From NCBI RefSeq assembly GCF_002102355.1, contig NZ_LQPT01000028.1:62001-126000 (forward strand): a DNA stretch of 64,000 nucleotides. Reading direction: 5' to 3'. The notes beneath the pieces are model-generated. The model did not search any database and was not told where the DNA came from. It saw nothing but the letters and a program-made list of their open reading frames with translations. Below, one piece after another: positions 51,955-62,988 of this stretch. Position 1 is the first letter of the stretch. The number at the start of each line of letters is the position of its first letter. The position numbers and the translations under genes are program-made. This DNA comes from Mycobacterium sherrisii (GTDB lineage Bacteria > Actinomycetota > Actinomycetes > Mycobacteriales > Mycobacteriaceae).

Positions 51955-53403
51955 GTGGCAACTATGGAGACGCCCACACCGGTCCGGCGCGGATTACCCC
52001 TGCGCGTCGGCCTGGTCGCGGCAACGCTGGTGCTGGTGGCCTGCGGTTTGGCGGCCTCGGGTGTCATGGTCACCTCGATCCTGCGGCACAGCCTGGTCAG
52101 CCGCATCGACCAGACGCTGCTCGAAGCCTCCCGCGGGTGGGCATCGGCGCCTCGGCGGCAGGTCCCGGCGTCCCCCTACGAGGGCCCGGATCCGGGGCGG
52201 CCGCCGTCGAAGTACTACGTGCGCGGGGTCGGTCCCGACGGCAAGCCGTTCACCGCCATCAATGACCGCAACGCCGAACCCGCCCTGCCACCCGACAACG
52301 ACGTCGGGCCGAATCCGACGACGCTGGAGTCGGTCAACGGTTCGGACATTCAGTGGCGGGCGGTCTCCGTCCGCGGGCCCAATGGTCTGACGACCGTCGC
52401 GATCGACCTGTCCGACGTCGATCACACGGTGCGGTCCCTGGTGTGGCTGCAATTCGGCATCGGGGTTGCGGTGCTGGTGGTTGTGGGCATCGCAGGTTTC
52501 GCGGTGGTGCATCGCAGCCTGCGGCCGTTGATCGAAGTCGAACAGACGGCCGCCGCGATCGCCGCCGGGCAGCTGGATCGCCGTGTCCCAGAACGTGATC
52601 CGCGCACCGAGGTGGGTCGACTTTCGTTGGCCCTCAACGGGATGCTCACCCAGATCCAGCAGGCGGTGGCGTCGTCGGAGTCCTCCGCCGAGAAGGCCCG
52701 GGGCTCGGAGGACCGGATGCGGCGGTTCATCACCGACGCCAGCCACGAGCTGCGTACCCCTCTCACCACCATCCGCGGCTTCGCGGAGCTGTATCGGCAA
52801 GGTGCGGCCCGCGACGTGGCCATGCTGCTATCGCGCATCGAAAACGAAGCCAGCCGGATGGGACTGCTGGTCGACGACCTGCTGCTGCTGGCGCGCCTGG
52901 ACGTGCAACGGCCGCTGGAACACCATCGGGTCGACCTGCTGGCGTTGGCCAGTGATGCCGTGCACGACGGACAGGCGATTGATCCCAAGCGCAGCATCTC
53001 GATGGAGGTCCTCGACGGGCCCGGCACCCCCGAGGTGGTCGGGGACGAGCCTCGGATACGTCAGGTGCTGAGCAACTTGGTGGCCAACGCCTTGCAGCAC
53101 ACTCCGGTCACCGCCGGGGTTATAGTGCGGGTGGGTACCTCCGGTGACGACGCGGTGATCGAGGTGTCCGACACCGGTCCCGGCATGAGTCAAGAGGATG
53201 CGTCACGGGTGTTCGAGCGGTTCTATCGGACCGACTCGTCACGGGCCCGGACCAGCGGCGGCACCGGGCTCGGCCTGTCCATCGTGGCCTCGCTGGTGCA
53301 GGCCCACGGCGGCACGGTGACGGTGGAAACCGCGCCCGGAAAGGGCTGCTGCTTCCGTGTCACGTTGCCGCGGGTCAGCGACGTCGCGGCCCAGTTGACC
53401 TGA
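51955..53403 (+). CDS. phoR: sensor histidine kinase PhoR
   Basis: A 482-aa membrane kinase (Rv0758 is 485 aa). Two membrane segments (LVAATLVLVACGLAASGVMV and FGIGVAVLVVVGIAGFAVVH) flank an outer sensor domain; HAMP follows. HisKA has ITDASHELRTPLTTIRGFAE, and the ATPase has N-box, DTGPGMS and GGTGLGLSIV. GTG 51955; ATG 51964 is an alternative. The outer domain is the variable part. Confidence 0.96.
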   Translation: MATMETPTPVRRGLPLRVGLVAATLVLVACGLAASGVMVTSILRHSLVSRIDQTLLEASRGWASAPRRQVPASPYEGPDPGRPPSKYYVRGVGPDGKPFTAINDRNAEPALPPDNDVGPNPTTLESVNGSDIQWRAVSVRGPNGLTTVAIDLSDVDHTVRSLVWLQFGIGVAVLVVVGIAGFAVVHRSLRPLIEVEQTAAAIAAGQLDRRVPERDPRTEVGRLSLALNGMLTQIQQAVASSESSAEKARGSEDRMRRFITDASHELRTPLTTIRGFAELYRQGAARDVAMLLSRIENEASRMGLLVDDLLLLARLDVQRPLEHHRVDLLALASDAVHDGQAIDPKRSISMEVLDGPGTPEVVGDEPRIRQVLSNLVANALQHTPVTAGVIVRVGTSGDDAVIEVSDTGPGMSQEDASRVFERFYRTDSSRARTSGGTGLGLSIVASLVQAHGGTVTVETAPGKGCCFRVTLPRVSDVAAQLT

Positions 53404-53406
53404 GGA

Positions 53407-53811
53407 TCAGGTCAACTGCTGCAGCGCGGCCTTGATCCGGGCCTGGGCCTGATCGAGGGATTCCGGCGACGGATTGCGGTCGACGTTGGCGAAACCGAAG
53501 TCGCTGAGGCTGCGGGTGGGGAAGACGTGCACATGCAGATGGGGCACCTCCAGCCCGGCGATGATCAAGCCGGCACGTTCGGCGCGAAACGCCTTGCAGA
53601 CGGCCTTGCCGATCAACTGGCTCACCGACATCACCCGGCCGAACACCGCGCTGTCGACGTCTTGCCACTGATCGATCTCGGCACGGGGCACGACCAAAGT
53701 GTGCCCCTGGGTCATCGGTTCGATCGTGAGGAATGCGACTACGTCGTCATCCTCGTAAACGAACCGGCCGGGCAGCTCACGGTTGATGATCTTGGTGAAG
53801 ATCGACGCCAT
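53407..53811 (-). CDS. HIT-family nucleotide hydrolase (Rv0759c-like)
   Basis: A 134-aa histidine-triad protein. [20 protein letters not shown] and the triad HLHVHVF near residue 99 are the HIT signature. HIT enzymes cleave nucleotide phosphoramidates or thiophosphates. Convergent with phoR, 3-base gap. Order matches Rv0759c. Confidence 0.92.
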   Translation of the reverse strand: MASIFTKIINRELPGRFVYEDDDVVAFLTIEPMTQGHTLVVPRAEIDQWQDVDSAVFGRVMSVSQLIGKAVCKAFRAERAGLIIAGLEVPHLHVHVFPTRSLSDFGFANVDRNPSPESLDQAQARIKAALQQLT

Positions 53812-53849
53812 GGGCCCAGCATAGGTTCTCTCGATCCGGCGCCCCCGCG

Positions 53850-54269
53850 TCAGTCCTCTTGGCCGAACTCCATCACGTCGAGATTCCAGTATCCGCGCAT
53901 GTTGGTGATCAGTCCCGCGTCGTCGACCCGGTAGGTGAACACGCCGCGCACCTTGCTGGTGATCCCGCCTTCGAACCTGCTCTGCAGCACCAGAATATGG
54001 GCGATTTCATTGGGCGAGCTGGACGGGAAGGTCTCCTCGCAGGCGATGGTGAGCTGGTTCTTGGCGATGTTGTTGTCGAAGAACTCACCGACGGCGGCCT
54101 TACCGCGCACCCCCGAGCCGTCGGGGTTGGTGACCGACTTGCCGATCGGGTCCTCGATAACGACGTCGTCTGTCATCAGGGCCAACCAGCCGTCGCGATC
54201 TCTGGCCTGGGCGCACCGCCACGACGACTGCGACGCGGTCAGTGCCGGGGATTGAGCCGTTTGGGTCAT
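53850..54269 (-). CDS. NTF2-fold ketosteroid isomerase-like protein (Rv0760c-like)
   Basis: A 139-aa protein, exactly as long as Rv0760c, from ATG 54269 behind CAGGAGA. SnoaL/KSI fold: the [20 protein letters not shown] segment contains acidic residues at the steroid-isomerase pocket. The H37Rv protein binds steroids in crystals. An earlier Met (54299) lacks a ribosome site. Confidence 0.88.
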   Translation of the reverse strand: MTQTAQSPALTASQSSWRCAQARDRDGWLALMTDDVVIEDPIGKSVTNPDGSGVRGKAAVGEFFDNNIAKNQLTIACEETFPSSSPNEIAHILVLQSRFEGGITSKVRGVFTYRVDDAGLITNMRGYWNLDVMEFGQED

Positions 54270-54394
54270 CGATATTTCTCCTGTCACTCGATCGCGCACG
54301 CGGTCACCACACGACAGCGTCGCCTCATGGCGCCGATCTGACCCGGCGCCATGAGGAACGAGGAAACCGTCACGTGATGGACGTGGCCGCAGTG

Positions 54395-55522
54395 TTACCG
54401 GTCGGCGTCGGTGTAGCGGATCACGCCGCGAATGTTCTTGCCGTCCAACATGTCCTGGTAACCGTCGTTGATCTGCTCGAGCCGGTATTGGCGAGTGATC
54501 ATGTCGTCCAGGTTGAGCTTGCCGGCTTTGTACATCGACAGCAGCTGCGGGATGTCGTACTGCGGGTTTCCACCGCCGAAGATGGTGCCCTGCAAGTTCT
54601 TCTGCATCAGCGTCAGCATCGCCAGGTTCAGCGTGACGTTGGTGTCCAGCAGGCTGCCGATCGCGGTCAGCACGCAGGTGCCGCCCTTTTGGGTGATGTT
54701 GAGGTAGTTGTCGATGTCGGCGCCCTGCAGCTCGCCCACCGTGACGATGACCTTGTGCGCCATCAGGCCGTAGGTGACCTCAGCCATGCCCGCCATGGCG
54801 GCGAGGATGTCGGGGTAGACGTGGGTGGCGCCGAATTTCAACGCCTGGTCACGCTTCCACTCGATCGGGTCGATCGCGAAGATGTAGCGCGCGCCGGCGT
54901 TGACCGCGCCCTGTAGCGCCGCCATGCCGACCCCGCCGACACCGACGACGGCGACGTCTTGGCCCGGCCGGATGTCGGCGGTGCGCACCGACGACCCGTA
55001 GCCGGTGGTCACCCCGCAACCGACCAGCGCGGCCACCTCGAACGGGACCGATGGGTCGATCTTCACCACCGAGCTGCGGTGCACGACCATGTACGGCGAG
55101 AACGTCCCCAGCAGCGTCATGGGGAAGACGTTTTGACCACGTGCCTGGATGCGGAAGGTGCCGTCGGACACTGCGGCGCCGCCGAGCAATCCCGCGCCGA
55201 GGTCGCAGAGGTTGCGCAGGCCCGCCTGACAGGTCGGACATTGCCCGCAGGACGGGATGAACGAAAGCACGACGTGGTCGCCGGGGGCGATGTCCTCAAC
55301 GCCCGGCCCGACCTCAGTGACGATGCCAGCGCCCTCGTGGCCCCCGAGCACCGGGAAACCGGCCATCGGAATGCCGCCGGTGACCAGGTGGTGGTCGGAG
55401 TGGCACATGCCCGCCGCTTCCATCTGGATCTTGACCTCATGGGCCTGCGGGTCGCCGATCTCAATCTCCTCGACGGACCAGGGCTGGTTGAACTCCCAGA
55501 TCAGTGCGCCTTTTGTCTTCAC
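54395..55522 (-). CDS. adhB: zinc alcohol dehydrogenase AdhB
   Basis: A 375-aa Zn-dependent ADH, equal to Rv0761c. Catalytic Zn: Cys in AAGMCHSDHHL and His in GHEGAGIV. Structural Zn: four Cys in CGQCPTCQAGLRNLC. NAD(P) motif VGVGGVGMAAL. Resembles the MDR group that oxidises long-chain or thiol-adduct alcohols. The hairpin on its upstream side separates it from the cyp51 operon. Confidence 0.93.
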   Translation of the reverse strand: MKTKGALIWEFNQPWSVEEIEIGDPQAHEVKIQMEAAGMCHSDHHLVTGGIPMAGFPVLGGHEGAGIVTEVGPGVEDIAPGDHVVLSFIPSCGQCPTCQAGLRNLCDLGAGLLGGAAVSDGTFRIQARGQNVFPMTLLGTFSPYMVVHRSSVVKIDPSVPFEVAALVGCGVTTGYGSSVRTADIRPGQDVAVVGVGGVGMAALQGAVNAGARYIFAIDPIEWKRDQALKFGATHVYPDILAAMAGMAEVTYGLMAHKVIVTVGELQGADIDNYLNITQKGGTCVLTAIGSLLDTNVTLNLAMLTLMQKNLQGTIFGGGNPQYDIPQLLSMYKAGKLNLDDMITRQYRLEQINDGYQDMLDGKNIRGVIRYTDADR

Positions 55523-55560
55523 GATGGTCCTGACCCCATTTCGCCGTTGAATTGATCAGC

Positions 55561-55587
55561 GCTGCCCGGCCCTTCGGGCCGGGCAGC
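55561..55587. terminator. hairpin after the cyp51 operon
   Basis: A perfect 12-bp stem (GCTGCCCGGCCC / GGGCCGGGCAGC) with a TTC loop. It lies 88 bases past the stop of the last leftward cyp51-operon gene and before adhB. No T-tract. Confidence 0.7.
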
Positions 55588-55675
55588 TCGGTGACGGATG
55601 CCACAGGCACCCCGTCGCGTCAGCATAGCGCGCGCAGCGAATCAAATGCTTGGTTGGCTGCCATTGCCCGAATGC

Positions 55676-56230
55676 TCACCAGATCGGCACCGGCGCCTGA
55701 CCCAGCGGGTAGTAGCCGGGTAGCTTCTCCCCGGCCACGCTGCGTTCAATGCGCCGATGCATGCCCTCGCTGAGGTCGCCGGACTCGATGAGTTTGGCAA
55801 ACATCTTGGCCACGTGACCGAAATCGAAGAAGTCGCGCTGCCACTCGATGAGCTCGGCGCCGTCAAGCCGGAACCAGCTGCCGCCGATGCCGTAGATCTC
55901 GTCCTGGATGCCGTCGGCCTTATTGACGATCTGCTTCCAGAAGCCGACGATCTCGCCCTGCTTCTCGTCGATGAGCACCTTCTGGTACTCGTACACCCAG
56001 TTCTCCAGGCCCTCCATCTCCAGTCCCAGTGCGATGTCGCGGATCTCGTCGATGCCCACGCACATCACGTCTTCCTTGGGGCCGATGTTCCAGCCGTAGG
56101 TGGCGTCCTTGGCGTAGAAGTCGGCCAACGGCCGCCAGTCGCCGGCCTTCTCGCAGTCCTTGTTGGCCTGCAGCCAGCGCTGCACCCACGCCTCGAGATC
56201 TTCCCGCGAATGTGACGCCGTGGCATTCAT
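55676..56230 (-). CDS. NTF2-like protein of the cyp51 operon (Rv0762c-like)
   Basis: A 184-aa protein with a SnoaL/NTF2 look: FYAKDATYGWNIGPKEDVMC and GIGGSWFRLDGAELIEWQRD are typical strands. It follows the ferredoxin gene by 4 bases. Probably binds or isomerises a steroid-like product of the P450s, but no catalytic residues can be assigned. Rv0762c is 181 aa. Confidence 0.83.
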   Translation of the reverse strand: MNATASHSREDLEAWVQRWLQANKDCEKAGDWRPLADFYAKDATYGWNIGPKEDVMCVGIDEIRDIALGLEMEGLENWVYEYQKVLIDEKQGEIVGFWKQIVNKADGIQDEIYGIGGSWFRLDGAELIEWQRDFFDFGHVAKMFAKLIESGDLSEGMHRRIERSVAGEKLPGYYPLGQAPVPIW

Positions 56231-56234
56231 GGGG

Positions 56235-57800
<1,566 letters not shown>

Positions 57801-57804
<4 letters not shown>

Positions 57805-58628
57805 TGTCCTGGCATCCCTTCTTCGCCGAGCGCGAGTTTCTGACGAGCCTTGTTGTCGGCCAACGGCGCTTCCGGCTGCAGCTCCATGTTGGCGACGAAG
57901 CCGCCGCGCGGCGTCTCGGCGACGAAGGTGATGGCCCGCGCCAGATCCGCCGCGCGCAAAAAGTAGTCGTGGCGGGCCTGGCCCCATTTCGCCCAGTCTT
58001 CCAGTGCGGGACCGATCTTCTCGGCCGGCAGGCTCCATCCCATCGACGTCTTGGTCGGGCCGGGGTGCACGATCGAGGCCCGCAGGCCGGTGCCCTCCAG
58101 CTCCATCTGGAAGTTGGTAACCATCGCGACCAGCGCCGCCTTGGCGGCACCGTAGGCGCCCATGTGCGGGCGCTGACGCAGCGCGACGTCGGAGCCGACG
58201 AAAATCAAATCGCCACGCTGCCGGTCGAGCATGCCGGGCAGCACCGCAGCCGCCAGCCGGTTAGCGCCGACCAGGTGGATCTGCAGCTGCGACTCGAATT
58301 CGTCGGTGGTGATCTCGGCGAGCTTGCCGAAGTAGGTGTCACCCGCTCCGGCCACCAGGACCTCGATCTCACCGAGCGCGCCAACAGCCTGTGCAACAAA
58401 AGATTTCACCGAGTTGGGGTCGGTGACGTCGAGGTGAAATCCCACCGCCTCGCCGCCTTCGGCGTTGATCTTGCCGACGATGTCGTTGAGCTTCTCCACC
58501 CGACGGGCGCCGAGCGCGACGGGGAAGCCGTGCGCTGCGAGCTCGATGGCGGTGGCCTCCCCGATGCCGGAGGAGGCGCCGGCCACGATTGCCGGCCGTC
58601 GTTCGGGCAGGGGCTCAAAGCGAGGCAT
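57801..58628 (-). CDS. SDR of the cyp51 operon (Rv0765c-like)
   Basis: A 275-aa SDR, equal to Rv0765c. VAGASSGIGEATAIEL, a VAGAGDTYF motif in place of NNAG, Ser in FVGSDVALRQRP and Tyr/Lys in MGAYGAAKAALVA. Overlaps cyp123 upstream and cyp51 downstream by 1-4 bases. Could oxidise or reduce the P450 product. Confidence 0.88.
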
Positions 58629-59848
58629 CAGCGGGTCTCCACGGTGATGGGTAGGTGAGCGAATCCGCGAACATTGCTGGAGTGGACGCGGACGGCGTTG
58701 GCCTCGTCCACCCGATATCCGCGGATTCGCTTGAACAACTCGGTGAGCGCCACGCGGGCTTCCATCCGGGCCAGGTGGGCACCGAGGCAGAAGTGCGCGC
58801 CGCTACCGAAACTCATGAGCTTGGAACCGATATCGCGTCCAATCAGATATTCGTCGGGATCGTCGAACACCCGCTCGTCGCGATGGGCGGAGCCGGGCAG
58901 CAAGAGCAGGACGTCCCCGTCGGGGATGGTGGTGTCGTAGAGGGTCAGCTCGCCGGACACGGTGCGGGCCAGGATCTGGCTCGAGGTGTCGTAGCGCAGG
59001 GTCTCCTCCACCCACAGCGGAACCAGGGCGGCGTCATCGTAGACGGGCGCGAGCTGGCCGGGATTCTTGTAACCCCAAAAGGCGGCGTTGGCAAGCAGTT
59101 TGGTGGTGGTCTCGTTGCCGGCGATCACCATCAAGAACATGAAGCCGAGGACTTCGTCGTCGGTGAGCCGATCGCCGTCGATCTCGGCTTCCAGCAGTGC
59201 GGTGGTCAGGTCGTCGGTGGGCTTGGTGCGCCGGTCGGCGACCATCTGCTGGTAGTAGACGATCAGGTTGATCGACGCCTCGACCGCCTCCGGCGGAACG
59301 TCGGTGACGCCCTCGTCGCGGTGCATGACGCCGTCGGCCCAGGCCCGAACCTGCACGCGGTCTTGCTCCGGCACGCCCATCAACTCGGAGATCACGTCCA
59401 TCGGCAATTTGCCCGCGAACTCGTCGACGAAATCCACGGTGGCGTCCGCGGAAGCCAGGTCGAGCATGGTGTCGAGGTGCTTGACCGCGATCTCGGTGAC
59501 CCGCGGTTCCAGCTCGCGGATGCGGCGCGGCGTGAAGCCCTTCGACACCAGGGTGCGCAGCCTCAAGTGGGCGGGATCGTCCATGGCCAGAAAGCTCATC
59601 GTCTTGCTGGCGTGCGGGCCGCGCGAGGCCGGATCCAACGACACCCCGTACTTGTTGGAAAGCGTTGTGCTGTTGCGGAATCCGTGTAACACATCCTGAT
59701 GTCGGGACAGCGCCCAAAAGTTCAGTTCGTCATTGCGGTACAGCGGGGCCTCGTCGCGCAGCCGCTTGTAGTACGGGTACGGGTCCTCGTGGAAGTCGTA
59801 GTCGTAAGGGTCAAGCACCAATTCGTGGTCTCCAACATGCACGGTCAT
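58628..59848 (-). CDS. cyp123: cytochrome P450 CYP123
   Basis: A 406-aa P450 (Rv0766c is 402 aa). I-helix MVIAGNETTTKLLANA, K-helix VEETLRYDTSS and haem loop FGSGAHFCLGAHLARME. ATG 59848 overlaps the TetR stop (ATGA). Upstream frame to 60121 is not coding. Substrate unknown. Confidence 0.94.
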   Translation of the reverse strand: MTVHVGDHELVLDPYDYDFHEDPYPYYKRLRDEAPLYRNDELNFWALSRHQDVLHGFRNSTTLSNKYGVSLDPASRGPHASKTMSFLAMDDPAHLRLRTLVSKGFTPRRIRELEPRVTEIAVKHLDTMLDLASADATVDFVDEFAGKLPMDVISELMGVPEQDRVQVRAWADGVMHRDEGVTDVPPEAVEASINLIVYYQQMVADRRTKPTDDLTTALLEAEIDGDRLTDDEVLGFMFLMVIAGNETTTKLLANAAFWGYKNPGQLAPVYDDAALVPLWVEETLRYDTSSQILARTVSGELTLYDTTIPDGDVLLLLPGSAHRDERVFDDPDEYLIGRDIGSKLMSFGSGAHFCLGAHLARMEARVALTELFKRIRGYRVDEANAVRVHSSNVRGFAHLPITVETR

Positions 59849-60483
59849 TCGGTTCCGGCCTCCCCGCTGGTCGCCCCGGGACCCGGCAGGATCAGACTGA
59901 CGACATAGGCCAGCCGGTCGGCGATCTGGTGGTAGGTGAACTGGCCACTGCCGGCCTGGACCAACGCGCCGAAGAAAGTCATCTCCAGCGCGGCAACCGT
60001 ATTCGGATCGGCGCTCGGCCCAATGGCCGTCGCGATGCGGCGGTGAATTTCCGCGCCGATCCGGTCGCGAACGGCCGCCACCGCCGGATCGGTGCCGCCG
60101 CCGAGCAACGCCGTCGTGCACGCCGCACCGACCTCGGGCTCGTCGGCGACCACCAGCGCCAGGTGGCGCAGCACCTTGTCCACCCGGATTGGCATCGGTT
60201 CGTTGACGTCGGTGAAGAATGGCACCTGCCGCACCAGGTCCAGATACACCTCGGCGATCAGGTGGTTCTTCGACGAGAAATAGGTGTATGCCGTGGCCGG
60301 TGCAACCTTGGCGACGGCAGCGACGGCGCGCACCGTCAGGCCGGCATAGGACTTCTCCCGTAACGTCTCGATCCCGGCGGCGAGCACCTTACGGAAGGTC
60401 TCCTCTTGGCGCCGATTGCGCGCCGGAAGACCGGATTGCTGCTCGGCCGGGGAAGTGACCGCAACCAAGGCATCGCTGGACAC
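59845..60483 (-). CDS. TetR-family repressor (Rv0767c-like)
   Basis: A 212-aa TetR protein. N-terminal HTH: TFRKVLAAGIETLREKSYAG then LTVRAVAAVAKVAPATAYTYF. C-terminal ligand domain with helix FFGALVQAGSGQFTYHQIAD. GTG 60483 lies inside a GGACA-N2-TGTCC palindrome, so it probably represses itself and the P450 operon. First gene of the leftward unit. A second copy precedes divergent aldA. Confidence 0.9.
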   Translation of the reverse strand: MSSDALVAVTSPAEQQSGLPARNRRQEETFRKVLAAGIETLREKSYAGLTVRAVAAVAKVAPATAYTYFSSKNHLIAEVYLDLVRQVPFFTDVNEPMPIRVDKVLRHLALVVADEPEVGAACTTALLGGGTDPAVAAVRDRIGAEIHRRIATAIGPSADPNTVAALEMTFFGALVQAGSGQFTYHQIADRLAYVVSLILPGPGATSGEAGTE

Positions 60484-60490
60484 ATGTCCA
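60477..60490. promoter_or_regulatory. TetR operator candidate at the regulator start
   Basis: TGGACACATGTCCA: 6-bp arms with a 2-base centre. It covers the GTG of the TetR gene. Shares GGACA-N2-TGTCC with the site at 60635. Confidence 0.7.
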
Positions 60491-60634
60491 AACTAGAGGA
60501 AGACAGCATGACGAATCAAGCCCGTCGGCCAAACACGGTGGTAATAGCGATAAATTGAGGCTCGCGGCGGCGCTGCGCGGTCCAATCTCTTGCACCGGCG
60601 GGGCCCGACGGCTATGGTGCGGTGAAACAATATC

Positions 60635-60646
60635 GGACAACTGTCC
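60635..60646. promoter_or_regulatory. TetR operator candidate before aldA
   Basis: GGACAACTGTCC, the second copy of GGACA-N2-TGTCC in the intergenic region, 59 bases before the aldA ATG. Two sites 157 bases apart suit control of both directions. Confidence 0.65.
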
Positions 60647-60705
60647 ATCTGAGCGGGGGATGAAACTGGACCCCTGGGACTGCCACGCACAGACGGGAGC
60701 GCGAG

Positions 60706-62172
60706 ATGGCCTTGCTGGCCGACGGCGTGAGTGAACTGTTCATCGACGGCAAGATGTCGGCCGGCAGCGCCGGTACCTTCCCCACCGTCAACCCCGCGAC
60801 CGAGGAAGTGCTCGGGGTCGCGGCCGACGGCGACGCCGACGACATGAGCCGCGCCATCGATGCCGCCCGCCGCGCGTTCGACGAGACGGACTGGTCGCGG
60901 AACACCGACTTGCGGGTGCGGTGCGTGCGACAGCTGCGCGAGGCGATGCAACAGCACCTCGAAGAGCTACGCGCACTCACCATCGCCGAGGTGGGCGCGC
61001 CGCGCATGCTCACCGGCATCGCTCAACTGGAAGTACCGGTCAACGACCTGGCGTTCGCCGCGGATACCGCCGAATCCTATGAGTACAACCAGGATCTCGG
61101 GTTAGCATCGCCGATGGGGATCCCGACGCGGCGCACCATCGCCCGCGAAGGCGTCGGCGTCGTCGGTGCGATCACGCCGTGGAACTTTCCGCACCAGATC
61201 AACCTCGCCAAGATCGGGCCCGCGCTGGCCGCCGGAAATACCGTCGTCCTCAAGCCCGCCCCCGACACCCCGTGGTGTGCGGCCGTACTGGGCGAACTCA
61301 TCGTCGAGCACACCGACTTTCCGCCGGGCGTGATCAACATCGTCACCGCCAGCGATCACAGTGTTGGCGCGCTGCTGGCGAAAGACCCTCGGGTGGACAT
61401 GGTTTCGTTCACCGGGTCGACAGCTACCGGTCGCAGCGTGATGGCGGATGGCGCGGCCACGATCAAAAAGGTGTTCCTCGAGCTGGGCGGCAAGTCGGCG
61501 TTCATCGTCCTCGACGACGCCGACCTGAGTGCGGCGGTGGGCGTGGCGGGATTTTCGGTGTGCATGCACGCCGGGCAGGGGTGCGCCATCACCACCCGGC
61601 TGCTGGTGCCGCGGGCGCGGTATGACGAAGCTGTCGCGATCGCCGCGGCGACCATGGGCGGCATCAAGGCAAGCGATCCCACCGACCCGGGAACCATTTG
61701 CGGGCCGGTGATTTCGGCACGGCAGCGCGACCGCATCGAGGGCTACCTCGAGTCGGCGATCGCCGAGGGCGGGACGTTCGCGTGCGGGGGCGGCCGCCCG
61801 GCCGACCGCGAGGTCGGCTTTTTCATCGAGCCCACCGTGATCGCGGGGCTGGACAACGACGCGCGCTGCTCGCGCGAAGAGATTTTCGGTCCGGTCCTGA
61901 CCGTCATCGCCCACGACGGCGACGACGACGCCGTGCGCATCGCCAACGACTCGCCCTACGGCCTGTCGGGTACCGTGTTTGGCGCCGATCCGGACCGGGC
62001 GGCCGCGGTCGCCGCCCGCATCCGCGCCGGAACGATCAATGTCAATGGCGGCGTGTGGTATTCGGCCGATGCGCCATTCGGCGGTTACAAGCAGTCCGGA
62101 AACGGTCGCGAGATGGGATTGGCAGGTTTCGAGGAATACCTCGAGACCAAAACGATCGCGACCGCGGTTTGA
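60706..62172 (+). CDS. aldA: aldehyde dehydrogenase AldA
   Basis: A 488-aa NAD-dependent ALDH (Rv0768 is 489 aa). Asn in TPWNFPHQ, Glu in LELGGKSAF and catalytic Cys in HAGQGCAITTR complete the active site; C-terminus has FGGYKQSGNGREMG. ATG 60706 follows GGGAGCG. Divergent from the TetR gene. Likely oxidises an aldehyde made by the P450/ADH steps. Confidence 0.93.
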   Translation: MALLADGVSELFIDGKMSAGSAGTFPTVNPATEEVLGVAADGDADDMSRAIDAARRAFDETDWSRNTDLRVRCVRQLREAMQQHLEELRALTIAEVGAPRMLTGIAQLEVPVNDLAFAADTAESYEYNQDLGLASPMGIPTRRTIAREGVGVVGAITPWNFPHQINLAKIGPALAAGNTVVLKPAPDTPWCAAVLGELIVEHTDFPPGVINIVTASDHSVGALLAKDPRVDMVSFTGSTATGRSVMADGAATIKKVFLELGGKSAFIVLDDADLSAAVGVAGFSVCMHAGQGCAITTRLLVPRARYDEAVAIAAATMGGIKASDPTDPGTICGPVISARQRDRIEGYLESAIAEGGTFACGGGRPADREVGFFIEPTVIAGLDNDARCSREEIFGPVLTVIAHDGDDDAVRIANDSPYGLSGTVFGADPDRAAAVAARIRAGTINVNGGVWYSADAPFGGYKQSGNGREMGLAGFEEYLETKTIATAV

Positions 62173-62189
62173 AGCGAGGAGCTTGACGG

Positions 62190-62939
62190 ATGAGGTTCGA
62201 AAACAAGGTCGCGATCGTCACCGGATCGGGCGGCGGCATCGGCCAGGCCTACGTCGAGGCGCTGGCGCGCGAAGGCGCCGCGGTCGTCGTTGCCGACATC
62301 AACGCCGAGGCCGCCGCGGGGGTGGCCAAGCAGATCAGCGCCGACGGCGGGACGGCCATCAGCATCCCGGTCGACGTGTCGGATCCGGAGTCGGCCAAGG
62401 CGATGGCCGATCGCACGCTGGCCGAGTTCGGCGGCATCGACTACCTGGTCAACAACGCGGCGATCTTCGGCGGGATGAAGCTGGACTTCCTGCTCACCAT
62501 CGACCCCGAGTACTACAAAAAGTTCATGAGCGTCAATCTCGATGGGGCACTGTGGTGCACGCGCGCGGTCTACAAGAAGATGAGCAAGCGCGGCGGCGGG
62601 GCGATCGTCAACCAGTCGTCCAGCGCGGCGTGGCTGTACTCCAACTACTACGGACTCGCCAAGGTCGGCATCAACGGGTTGACCCAACAACTCTCGCGCG
62701 AGCTGGGCGGTCGCAACATCCGGATCAACGCGATCGCACCCGGACCGATCGACACCCAGGCCAGCCGGACCACCACGCCCAAAGAGATGGTGGACGACAT
62801 CGTCAAAGGACTTCCGCTGTCTCGCATGGGAACTCCCGAGGATCTGCTCGGCATGTGCCTGTTCCTGCTCTCCGATGAGGCCAAGTGGATCACCGGGCAG
62901 ATCTTCAACGTCGACGGGGGGCAGGTAATCCGGTCATGA
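62190..62939 (+). CDS. SDR (Rv0769-like)
   Basis: A 249-aa SDR. VTGSGGGIGQAYVEAL, NNAAIFGGM, Ser in VNQSSSAAWL and Tyr/Lys in YYGLAKVGING. Follows aldA by 17 bases. Length equals Rv0769 (248 aa). Probably acts on the same substrate series. Confidence 0.9.
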   Translation: MRFENKVAIVTGSGGGIGQAYVEALAREGAAVVVADINAEAAAGVAKQISADGGTAISIPVDVSDPESAKAMADRTLAEFGGIDYLVNNAAIFGGMKLDFLLTIDPEYYKKFMSVNLDGALWCTRAVYKKMSKRGGGAIVNQSSSAAWLYSNYYGLAKVGINGLTQQLSRELGGRNIRINAIAPGPIDTQASRTTTPKEMVDDIVKGLPLSRMGTPEDLLGMCLFLLSDEAKWITGQIFNVDGGQVIRS

Positions 62940-62988
62940 CTCGCGTCGGCGACGACGGGGAGCTTCGCGGTGAAAAGGAGCGGCGCAG

